Positions 7,635 to 14,626 of a DNA stretch of 36,740 bases are shown piece after piece. The notes beneath the pieces are model-generated. The model saw only the letters and a program-made list of their open reading frames with translations. It did no database searches and was not told the origin of the DNA. The translations under genes and the position numbers were made by a program. Origin of the DNA: Burkholderiales bacterium (lineage in GTDB: Bacteria; Pseudomonadota; Gammaproteobacteria; Burkholderiales; Burkholderiaceae_C). The number at the start of each line of letters is the position of its first letter. The first letter of the stretch is position 1. The stretch spans positions 1 through 36,740 of the forward strand of contig JAGWTE010000003.1 of NCBI GenBank assembly GCA_028869095.1, in the 5' to 3' direction.

Positions 7635-9779
7635 TCAGAAGGTGTAGGTGCCTTGTACGTAGAACGACCGGCCTGGCATCGGGTAGTCGTTGGGCAGCGA
7701 GATAAAGGGCTGGCCAGGGGACTGGTCAAACACCGATGGTTCGCGCACTTTGGCATCCAATGCATTGCGCACCGAGAAGCTGGTGTTCCACCCTTTGCCT
7801 TCGCGCTCTGAACGCACCGTCAAATCAACCGTGTTGTAGCCCGGCAGATTGGCGCGTGTGTCGGCGTGCACACGGGTCTGGTCGCTGATCCAGTTGACCT
7901 GGGTGTGCAGCGACCAGTTGGGCAGCATGCGCCAATCGGCCCGTGCGTACACCTGATGGTGGGGTGCATTGCCGGCATCGTGCTGGTTGGCGCCATCCTC
8001 CGTGAACTGATAGCTGCAGTTGCCCGAGATGCGCAGGGTTTTGTTGACCGTCCAACTGGACTCCAGCTCCAGCCCATCACCGGTCAGCCGGCCGGTGTTC
8101 TGGTATTGAAAACTGACCAGCTGGATGATGTCATCCATGCGGTAATGGAACACATTGGCCCCGATTTGCCACTGCGGGGCAGCCTGCCAGGACACGGCAG
8201 CTTCTACCGTTCGGGTCTTTTCTGGCTTGAGTTGGGCATTACCTTGCGCAACCGGGTTGTTGATGGCGTATAGCTCGGTGAACGACGGCGGGCGGAAGGC
8301 TGTGCCCGTCATCAACTTGGCCGTCACGTTGTAGGCAGCATCCCAAACCAAGGCCAGGCGCGGGTTGGTGGTGGTGCCAAAGTCGGAGTAATGATCGTGG
8401 CGCAAGCCTGCTGTCAGCGTCCAGTCTTTGGCCAGGCTCCACTCGTCTTGGCCGAAGACGTATTGCAGTTGACGCGAATGGGGGGTCAAAAAGGGCAGGG
8501 TGCCGCTGACATCGATGATGTCGGCGCGTGAGCCCGTGCCAATGGGGGTGAAGTCGGGATTGAAGTTCTTGGTTTCGCGGATCTTGTAGATTTGAGCCGA
8601 TTCTGCGCCCCAACCCAGGCGCGTGCGGTGTTGCTCAAACCCCGTGTAGGTGGCCGACGCGTTGAGGCGATGGTGGCGCTCCCATTTGTAGGGGTTGCCG
8701 ATCATGCCGTCGGTGAAGGTGGGGCCGCCAAAATTCATGCCTGCAGGGAACAGCGTCAGGTCAGACTTTTCGCTGTAGTGCATCGCACTGAGTTGGGCGG
8801 CGACCGCCCAGTTGGGCGCGATGTGGTCGTTCTCGTAACTCAGATCAGAGCTCAGGCTTTGCATGCGAGAGCTGCCTGTGGGGTCAAGCGCAGAGGCAAC
8901 GCCTGCGCCTGATCCGACGTTGTCGCGGTCACGTAGGCCCAGACGCCAACGCCATTTGTCCAGGCTCAGATCCAGCGAGCCATCGATGTTGTCACGCCCA
9001 TTGTTGACGGGGCCCGGTGCGTGCGAGGCGTGGGTGCCGAGCAGCGTATCCAAGCCCGTTTGTGTATCTGCCTGGATGGTGCTGTTGGCGCCAGCGGTCG
9101 AGCCCACTCGCACATAGCCTGCGACGGTAAAGGGCCCCCATTGGCCGCCATGCAAAGCCCAGGCATCGTTGGTGTGAAACGAGCCTGTGCGAGCACCGAC
9201 GGTGGTGCCGTTGATGTCGTTGGCGGTTTTGGTGATGATGTTGATCACCCCCGCTGCGGCGTCGGCTCCGTACAGGGCCGAGCCTGGTCCACGGATCACT
9301 TCAATGCGTGCGACGTTGTCAAGGGGCAGGCCCACCCAGCCATTGCCTCGGTTGCCGGTAAAAACCGAGGTCACGGGGATGCCGTTGATCAGCATCAGGA
9401 CTTGGGGGTTGTAGCCCACGTTCACCCCACGGAAGACGTAGCTGGGCGAGTAGACCTGTGAGGTGCGAGCCACGTGCACGCCTGGAATCGTCTCCATCAC
9501 CTCGTCCAGATCGGTCGCGCCCATGGCCTGGATGTCGGCGGCGGTGATGACCGTGGCCACCGAAGGGGCTCGGCTGACCGGTTGACGAGAGCCGGTGGCA
9601 ATGCTGACCATGGGTTGGTCGCCATAGGCTTGCGCCAACTCATCTTCTTCGTCGCTGGACGCATGGGCCGTGGTGACCAGGGCGGAGGCGCATGCCAGTG
9701 CACAGGTCACAGACGCCGCCACTGAGCGAGCATGACGTCGGTAGGCATGGCACGGAAAGGGGGGCGGATGTTGGATCAT
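7635..9779 (-). CDS. TonB-dependent outer-membrane receptor
   Basis: This protein has 714 residues. A signal peptide (about 1-41) ends near TTAHAS. The plug domain (about 50-170) contains VSIATGSRQPVSRAPSV, IPGVHVAR, IEVIRGPGSALYGADA and GVINIITK, all typical of plug domains. The rest is a 22-strand barrel pattern ending in YVQGTYTF with the C-terminal Phe needed for outer-membrane assembly. The start at 9779 has AAGG upstream, and further in-frame codons up to 9845 look non-coding. It is convergent with the hybrid kinase gene, 15 bases apart. No Fur box or cobalamin riboswitch is visible upstream, so a siderophore or B12 role is not supported by regulation. The neighbouring binding protein and sensor suggest that the substrate is also the sensed ligand. 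Confidence 0.93.
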   Translation of the reverse strand: MIQHPPPFPCHAYRRHARSVAASVTCALACASALVTTAHASSDEEDELAQAYGDQPMVSIATGSRQPVSRAPSVATVITAADIQAMGATDLDEVMETIPGVHVARTSQVYSPSYVFRGVNVGYNPQVLMLINGIPVTSVFTGNRGNGWVGLPLDNVARIEVIRGPGSALYGADAAAGVINIITKTANDINGTTVGARTGSFHTNDAWALHGGQWGPFTVAGYVRVGSTAGANSTIQADTQTGLDTLLGTHASHAPGPVNNGRDNIDGSLDLSLDKWRWRLGLRDRDNVGSGAGVASALDPTGSSRMQSLSSDLSYENDHIAPNWAVAAQLSAMHYSEKSDLTLFPAGMNFGGPTFTDGMIGNPYKWERHHRLNASATYTGFEQHRTRLGWGAESAQIYKIRETKNFNPDFTPIGTGSRADIIDVSGTLPFLTPHSRQLQYVFGQDEWSLAKDWTLTAGLRHDHYSDFGTTTNPRLALVWDAAYNVTAKLMTGTAFRPPSFTELYAINNPVAQGNAQLKPEKTRTVEAAVSWQAAPQWQIGANVFHYRMDDIIQLVSFQYQNTGRLTGDGLELESSWTVNKTLRISGNCSYQFTEDGANQHDAGNAPHHQVYARADWRMLPNWSLHTQVNWISDQTRVHADTRANLPGYNTVDLTVRSEREGKGWNTSFSVRNALDAKVREPSVFDQSPGQPFISLPNDYPMPGRSFYVQGTYTF

Positions 9780-9934
9780 GGTCGTCGCCTTCTTGTTGAT
9801 TTTGGTGGCCGGTTGTCCGAATATCTTTGATGACATTCTGGTCAATATTGGCCTTTAGGTCTCGGCTTATTTACCCGCATGTCGCCACAGGCGTTGGCTT
9901 ATCGTTACAGTAGCTGCAATAGGAAACAGGACCC

Positions 9935-10243
9935 ATGGGCTTTGCAGAAAAAACGGTAGCTGGCTTGATCGCGATCACGTGCATCGCGATGTTGTTGCGC
10001 ATGGCCTTGGGGGCCAGGAGACGCCAAAAGCTGGACAACGCTGTACTGAATTTCTGGCAGACAGCCAAACGACGCACGGCGCGCATGTATCGCCGTCAGG
10101 CCACCAAAAAGGAAGCGCGCAAAGCCACGCAAGAGATCTTGCAACGGATGCGCCAACCTGTCGAGCGCCATGGCAATGTGATCAGCCCCAAAGCCTTCAA
10201 GCGGCCGGACAAGCAGCCCGACCGCAACGACGGCGAGGTTTGA
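9935..10243 (+). CDS. Small basic single-pass membrane protein of unknown function
   Basis: The 102-residue protein has one hydrophobic segment (about 6-26) followed by a strongly basic cytoplasmic tail rich in Arg and Lys, such as ARRRQK, AKRRTARMYRRQATKKEAR and RPDKQPDRN. The charge pattern suggests an N-out, C-in orientation and possible contact with membrane lipids or nucleic acid. I know no function. The start is supported by AGGA nine to twelve bases upstream. It is divergent from the TonB receptor gene with 155 bases between the two starts, a stretch without another gene, and is convergent with the MFS gene 14 bases away. Confidence 0.7.
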   Translation: MGFAEKTVAGLIAITCIAMLLRMALGARRRQKLDNAVLNFWQTAKRRTARMYRRQATKKEARKATQEILQRMRQPVERHGNVISPKAFKRPDKQPDRNDGEV

Positions 10244-10257
10244 TCAGTCGGCTGGGA

Positions 10258-11499
10258 TCAGGCCCGGGCCAGTTTGGCGGCCGTGATGCCTTGGCCCACC
10301 AGCGTGGCAGAGGCAATGCCCAGCACCAGCACCAAAGCGGCACCGGCAAACACGCCTTGGGGTTGAGCGTGGTCCATCAGGCTGCCAAACACCGGGGCGG
10401 CCAAGGCAAAGCCCAGATCCAGGCCTGAGTACACTGTGCCGTAGACGCGACCCGTGGCCCCTGGAGGCGCGGCGCGTTTGATCAGCATGTCGCGCGAGGG
10501 ACCCGCCAAGCCGGTGCCAAAACCGGCCAGGGCCGTGATGGCCGCTGCAGCATAGCCGTTAAGGGCCCCTGTGGCGGTCAGCAGCAAGAGCATGGCAGCC
10601 AGGGACATGGCCATGGCGATGGTGCGCTCCAGTCGTTCAGCACGGCTGACCAGAAAGCCGCCAATGACCATGCCCATGGCGCCGCACAGCATGTAGCCGG
10701 TCACGACAAAGGCGGCAATGGAGGGGGGCACGTTGTACAGCTGGGTCAAGGCCGGGCTGGCAAAGCTTTGCATGGCGCACAGGGCTGCGGTGCTCCAAAA
10801 GAAGAACGAAAAGCACAGCCACACCGATGGCAACTTGAGGAAGGCCATGGGGTGCTCGGGTTGGCTGCCGGTTTGCGCTGGGTGGGCGCTGTGGCCCCAG
10901 CTGCCATGGCGGTCATCCAGGGCGTGGCGTTGGCTGATCAGGATCAGCAACACCACGGCACCCATCAAGGCCGAGCCCGCATAGGCCCAGCGCCAATGTC
11001 CCGCCGCAGCACTGATCCCGATCAGGAAGGGCGGGGCCACAGCCCAGCCCAGGTTGCCGCTGATGCCGTGGACCGAAAAAGCATGGCCCAGGCGGGACAC
11101 GGACACCCGCTTGTTGAGGATGGTGAAGTCAGCCGGGTGGAAGGGGGCGTTGCCCAGTCCCGCCAGCGCCGAGGCCAGGATCAGGCCGGCATAACCGTGT
11201 GCGTTCAACGCCGCGAGCGAAGCGGCGATGAAACAGAGCAGCGCGGAAAACAACACGGGGCGGGCCCCCACACGGTCCACCACAAAGCCCGCCATGGCTT
11301 GCCCCAGTCCTGAGATGACAAAGAACACGGACACCAGCAGGCCCAGTTGCGAATAGCTCAAACCAAAGTCCCGAATGAAGGCCGGGAACAGAGGTGCCAG
11401 CAGCATGTGGTGAAAGTGGGAGGTGCCGTGCGCCAGGCCAATGAGGCCGATGGTTTTGACGTCTTGCTGGGTGCTGGGGGTGGTGGGCGGGTTTTGCAT
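10258..11499 (-). CDS. MFS transporter, fosmidomycin-resistance (Fsr) type
   Basis: The 413-residue inner-membrane protein has about 12 hydrophobic segments in the major facilitator pattern. The opening IGLIGLAHGTSHFHHMLLAPLFP is typical of the Fsr group of drug and small-molecule exporters, and the cytoplasmic loop after the second helix reads GFVVDRVGARPVL, a version of the MFS loop motif (D-R-x-G-R-x). A central loop near residues 185-210 separates the two six-helix halves. The ATG at 11499 is chosen because the hydrophobic core begins about 15 residues later; upstream in-frame codons up to 11724 encode non-protein-like sequence. A ribosome site is weak, as AGGG abuts the ATG. The substrate is unknown; a role in fosmidomycin resistance is family-level inference only. 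Confidence 0.85.
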   Translation of the reverse strand: MQNPPTTPSTQQDVKTIGLIGLAHGTSHFHHMLLAPLFPAFIRDFGLSYSQLGLLVSVFFVISGLGQAMAGFVVDRVGARPVLFSALLCFIAASLAALNAHGYAGLILASALAGLGNAPFHPADFTILNKRVSVSRLGHAFSVHGISGNLGWAVAPPFLIGISAAAGHWRWAYAGSALMGAVVLLILISQRHALDDRHGSWGHSAHPAQTGSQPEHPMAFLKLPSVWLCFSFFFWSTAALCAMQSFASPALTQLYNVPPSIAAFVVTGYMLCGAMGMVIGGFLVSRAERLERTIAMAMSLAAMLLLLTATGALNGYAAAAITALAGFGTGLAGPSRDMLIKRAAPPGATGRVYGTVYSGLDLGFALAAPVFGSLMDHAQPQGVFAGAALVLVLGIASATLVGQGITAAKLARA

Positions 11500-11776
11500 C
11501 CCTGCACTGTATCGGCTAGTCAAAGTCCCAGTTCGGGATTGGGTGGTGGTGTATCCCGTGTACACAAGTTCACCCCGCGTTTGCGGGGGTGTCTTGCCAT
11601 TTGGCGTCAAAGATTTCCCGGAAAGAGTGAGTTCCCCCATGGGTGGGGCTTGACAAGGTGTGTACATCCCCAGGCAAACCCTGAAGGGCTTGACCTGAAT
11701 TACAAACATCCAACGTTCAGACAAAGTGAGAACAACATTGATCCGATTCCTTTTTGTTCTTTTTTTGGAGGTTTAC
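11500..11776. other. Divergent intergenic region before the lipase gene
   Basis: No gene is seen in these 277 bases. They hold a palindrome GTGTACAC (11558-11565), a GC-rich hairpin (CACCCCGC 11571-11578 with GCGGGGGTG 11583-11591, one bulged G), a TTGACA hexamer near 11652 without a convincing -10 partner, and a T-rich leader (about 11749-11766) directly before the GGAGGT ribosome site of the lipase gene. No sigma-54 promoter with proper GG/GC spacing was found. Confidence 0.4.
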
Positions 11777-12718
11777 ATGCGCTTTGCAACTTCCCTGCGT
11801 CGCTTGATGGCGATGGTGACCATGGCTGCTGCGGCAGTGGTGGTGCCCGGTGTCGCTCAGGCAGGCACTTATGCTCAAACCAAATACCCGATCGTGCTGG
11901 TGCACGGCTTCCTGGGTTTCAACAGCGTGTTGGGCATCAACTACTTCTATGGCGTGCCCAGCCAGTTGCGTGCCGATGGTGCCAAGGTGTACATCGCCCA
12001 GGTCAATCCCGCTCAGACCAACGAATACCGTGGCGAGCAGTTGATTCAGCAACTCAAGCAATGGGCCGCTCGCGACGGCGTGACCAAGTTCAATTTGATC
12101 GCGCACAGCCAAGGCGGCCCGACTGCGCGTTATGCGGCAGCCGTGGTGCCAGGCATGGTGGCCAGCGTGGGCACGGTGTCGGCCACGCACTTTGGTAGCA
12201 AGACGGCAGACTTCTGGAATGCGAACATTGGCTCTAGCTGGACCAACTCCTTGGCCACCAGCCTTGCCACGATCTTGAACGTGATCTATGGCGGTTCGGG
12301 CACCTCGGTCGCAGCGACGGACATCAGTGCCGCCATGAGCTCCTTGTCGACCGCAGGTGCCGTGGCCTTCAACGCCAAGTACCCCCAAGGCGCCCCCACC
12401 AGCAGTTGTGGCCAAGGCCCAGCGAAGGGCAGCAATGGCGTGGCTTACTACTCCACGGGCGGAGCATCGGTTCTGACCAACGTGTTTGACATTTCTGATG
12501 CGGTCTTTTTGGTCACCTCCGCACCATTTGGCTCGACGGCCAACGATGGCCTGGTCAGCACCTGTTCATCGCACTGGGGCACCGTGTTGAAGGACAACTA
12601 CAGCTGGAACCACCTGGACGAAGTCAACCACTTGCTGGGCCTGCGCGGTTTGTTCTCGCCCGACCCCGTGTCCTTCTACAGTGGCCTGGCCAACCGTTTG
12701 AAGAACCAAGGTCTGTGA
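11777..12718 (+). CDS. lipA: Secreted triacylglycerol lipase, true lipase family I
   Basis: This 313-residue extracellular lipase hydrolyses long-chain triglycerides. A Sec signal peptide (1-29) ends at VAQA-GTYAQT. The oxyanion-hole strand VLVHGFLG (40-47) and nucleophile Ser111 in AHSQGG are clear. Asp257 (NDGLV) and His285 (VNHLLG) complete the triad. Asp281 near the active site fits the calcium site of the family, and Cys211 and Cys263 match the single disulfide of family I.1/I.2 lipases. The length matches Burkholderia and Pseudomonas lipases. GGAGGT lies four bases before the ATG. The foldase gene follows after 88 bases, as expected, because these lipases cannot fold without it. Secretion is normally by the type II system, which is not in the window. 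Confidence 0.95.
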   Translation: MRFATSLRRLMAMVTMAAAAVVVPGVAQAGTYAQTKYPIVLVHGFLGFNSVLGINYFYGVPSQLRADGAKVYIAQVNPAQTNEYRGEQLIQQLKQWAARDGVTKFNLIAHSQGGPTARYAAAVVPGMVASVGTVSATHFGSKTADFWNANIGSSWTNSLATSLATILNVIYGGSGTSVAATDISAAMSSLSTAGAVAFNAKYPQGAPTSSCGQGPAKGSNGVAYYSTGGASVLTNVFDISDAVFLVTSAPFGSTANDGLVSTCSSHWGTVLKDNYSWNHLDEVNHLLGLRGLFSPDPVSFYSGLANRLKNQGL

Positions 12719-12753
12719 TCTGGCTGTGCTGGTTTGTTGATGGGTAGTACCAC

Positions 12754-12776
12754 CCGGGTCGGCTATGCCGGCCCGG
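12754..12776 (+). other. Strong intercistronic hairpin between lipase and foldase genes
   Basis: CCGGGTCGGC (12754-12763) pairs with GCCGGCCCGG (12767-12776) over 10 base pairs (one G-T) with a TAT loop. No T-run follows, so it is not a standard terminator. It would protect the lipase part of the mRNA or lower foldase translation. Confidence 0.6.
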
Positions 12777-12806
12777 ATGCGTTTGATGATGCTGGAGCGT
12801 AACAAG

Positions 12807-13754
12807 ATGAAGCTCAATCCCTCTAGGCGTTCCGGATGGGTCTGGCTGGCAGGTTTGTCTGTGGTGGTGGCCGGTGGCGCTTGGTTGGGGCCGCGCCTGA
12901 TCCAGGTCGACGGTGAAGGTGTGACCTTGGCAGCCCGTCATGGCTGGAGCTTGCTGGGGACGGCCAATGACGTCGACCCGGGGCGTCATGACGCCGAGGC
13001 CCATGCCGCCATGCGAAGCCTGAGCAGCATCCGCGCCGCGGTGTTGGGCGATGCCTTGTTGTCTCAAACCCAGGCTGCTGGCGATTGGGGGGTGGACGCG
13101 CAAGGGAAGCTGCATCCGGACCTGGCTTTGCGCAAGCGCTTTGAGCATTACTTGTTGGCCTTGGGCTCGGCCTCTGCGGCCGAGTTGCGCGCGCTGATCG
13201 AGGACGAGGCACGCAAAGCGCATGGCGACAAAGCCGCGGCCGAGATCATGTCCATCTACGACCAGTATTGGGCCTTGCGCAGCCATCAACCCTCGCAGCG
13301 ACTGGTGCTCAATGAGCGCGAGACCTGGGAGCCCGCCTTCCTGGAGTTGAAGGCGATGCGCCGCCAATACCTGGGGCCGGTGTGGGCTGAGGCGTTCTAC
13401 AAGGCCGAAGAAGACGAGTTTCTGAGCTTTGTGGCCCAGGCCGATGGCAAAGCCGGCCCTGACAAAAACGACGTGAACATGCCTGTGCCGCAAATGGGGC
13501 CGGGCAAGGATGCGAATGCCGTGCATGCCGAACGTGTGGCTCTGTATGGCGAAGCGGCGGCCCAGCGCCTGGCTCAGGCTGATGCCGAGTGGGCTGACTG
13601 GGAGCGCCGACTGGCTGGCGCCCGCGCCGAGTCCCAACGTGTTCAAAGCAGTCCAGAGTTGTCGGAGGTTCAGCGCCAACAGGCCATGGACCAATACATA
13701 CAGAGTCACTTCCCGCCTGATGAACGTGTCAGAGCGCGGGGTTTGCTCAACTGA
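12807..13754 (+). CDS. lifO: Lipase-specific foldase (steric chaperone)
   Basis: The protein has 315 residues. It carries a short basic N-terminus and one membrane helix (about 11-28) that anchors it in the inner membrane, followed by a periplasmic variable region and a mostly helical, charged domain. The foldase signature R-x-x-F-D/E-x-Y-L is seen as RKRFEHYLLALG (109-120). The protein wraps its lipase in the periplasm and steers it to the active fold. The ATG at 12807 has GGAG about ten bases upstream; ATGs at 12765, 12777, 12786 and 12789 are in frame, the first lying in the loop of the upstream hairpin. It is somewhat shorter than the roughly 340-350-residue foldases of Burkholderia. Operon position next to the lipase settles the call. 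Confidence 0.9.
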   Translation: MKLNPSRRSGWVWLAGLSVVVAGGAWLGPRLIQVDGEGVTLAARHGWSLLGTANDVDPGRHDAEAHAAMRSLSSIRAAVLGDALLSQTQAAGDWGVDAQGKLHPDLALRKRFEHYLLALGSASAAELRALIEDEARKAHGDKAAAEIMSIYDQYWALRSHQPSQRLVLNERETWEPAFLELKAMRRQYLGPVWAEAFYKAEEDEFLSFVAQADGKAGPDKNDVNMPVPQMGPGKDANAVHAERVALYGEAAAQRLAQADAEWADWERRLAGARAESQRVQSSPELSEVQRQQAMDQYIQSHFPPDERVRARGLLN

Positions 13755-13765
13755 AAGTTCACGCC

Positions 13766-14539
13766 ATGCTGGACGTCAACGTTCAACCTCGTTTGGTTTA
13801 TTCGGCCCAGGATGAAGGGCGAGAAGACGCGCCCTTGCAGATCATTGATCGGCTGCGAGAGTACCTGTTCAATGGGGACTTGGCCCCTGGGACGCGTTTG
13901 TCGGAGCCTTCTCTGGCCACGATGCTGGGCGTGTCGCGCACCCCCATTCGCGCCGCCTTGCAACGTTTGCAGATCGAAGGTTGGCTGGACAGCACGGCCA
14001 ATGGCGGTTATCGGGTTCGCCAGTTCTCGCGTGATGACGTGGCGTCTGCGCTGGCGGTGTTGGCCTCATTGGAGGGGTTGGCCGTGCGTCTGGCGGCAGA
14101 GCAGGGCGTGTCGGCTTCTTTGATGTCCCAGGCCCGTGAATTGCTGATCCGCATGGACATGCTGCTGGACGAAGAGGCCTGGTCTGCCGCCAGCTTTGAT
14201 CTGTTTGTGGCGCGCCACGGCGAGTTCCATCGTCTGCTGGTCAAGATGGCGAGTTGCCCTTTGATCGACAACACCTTGGAGCACGTGACGGCGCACCCGC
14301 TGGCAATTGCAGCCCATGTGTTTTTCAGCTCGGGCCGGGCCTATTCGGCAGCCCGGATGGGCTTGGTGTTTGCGCAAGAGCATCATCGCAATTTGCTGGA
14401 CGCGATCAAGCGTCAGCAGGGCTCTCGCGCTGAAGCCTTGGTACGTGAGCATGCTGCTTTGCTGGAGCGGCATTTGCTGGCCTCAGACCAGCGTGCCAGT
14501 GTGCCATTTTTGGCTCGCCCACGACAAGTAAAAGTGTAG
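13766..14539 (+). CDS. GntR-family transcriptional regulator, FadR subgroup (FCD domain)
   Basis: The protein has 257 residues. The N-terminal winged helix-turn-helix (about 22-88) contains the GntR pattern LSEPSLATMLGVSRTPIRAALQRLQIEG with the wing NGGYRV. An all-helical FCD ligand domain (about 92-235) has the usual potential metal ligands, including Asp and His in DLFVARHGEFHRLL and HHRNLLDAI. FCD regulators bind small carboxylates or related metabolites. The gene starts 11 bases after the foldase stop and is probably transcribed with the lipase genes, so control of lipase expression by a lipid breakdown product is a reasonable guess but not shown. Its stop codon lies inside a long inverted repeat. 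Confidence 0.88.
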   Translation: MLDVNVQPRLVYSAQDEGREDAPLQIIDRLREYLFNGDLAPGTRLSEPSLATMLGVSRTPIRAALQRLQIEGWLDSTANGGYRVRQFSRDDVASALAVLASLEGLAVRLAAEQGVSASLMSQARELLIRMDMLLDEEAWSAASFDLFVARHGEFHRLLVKMASCPLIDNTLEHVTAHPLAIAAHVFFSSGRAYSAARMGLVFAQEHHRNLLDAIKRQQGSRAEALVREHAALLERHLLASDQRASVPFLARPRQVKV

Positions 14540-14558
14540 ATTTCACATTTTTACTTGT
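14524..14558. repeat. 14-base inverted repeat over the regulator stop codon
   Basis: ACAAGTAAAAGTGT (14524-14537) and ACATTTTTACTTGT (14545-14558) pair over 14 bases with one G-T and a 7-base loop. The TAG stop starts at 14537. The arms are AT-rich with A-rich and T-rich sides, which fits a two-way terminator, though no further T-run follows; an operator for the FCD regulator is the alternative. Confidence 0.5.
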
Positions 14559-14626
14559 GCCCTCTGTTGCCTTTGTCTTGACCGGATTACCATGAGGCTA
14601 TCCCGTGGATTGAGGTTAAGAGGTCA

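Noticed and set aside
9780-9934. Fur box or cobalamin riboswitch before the TonB receptor
   Set aside because: I looked for both and found neither a GATAAT-type dyad nor a B12 box, so an iron or B12 assignment to the receptor is not supported.
12624-13709. A 361-residue open frame antisense to the foldase gene
   Set aside because: The foldase signature and lipase neighbour settle the plus strand; the antisense product looks like low-complexity shadow protein.
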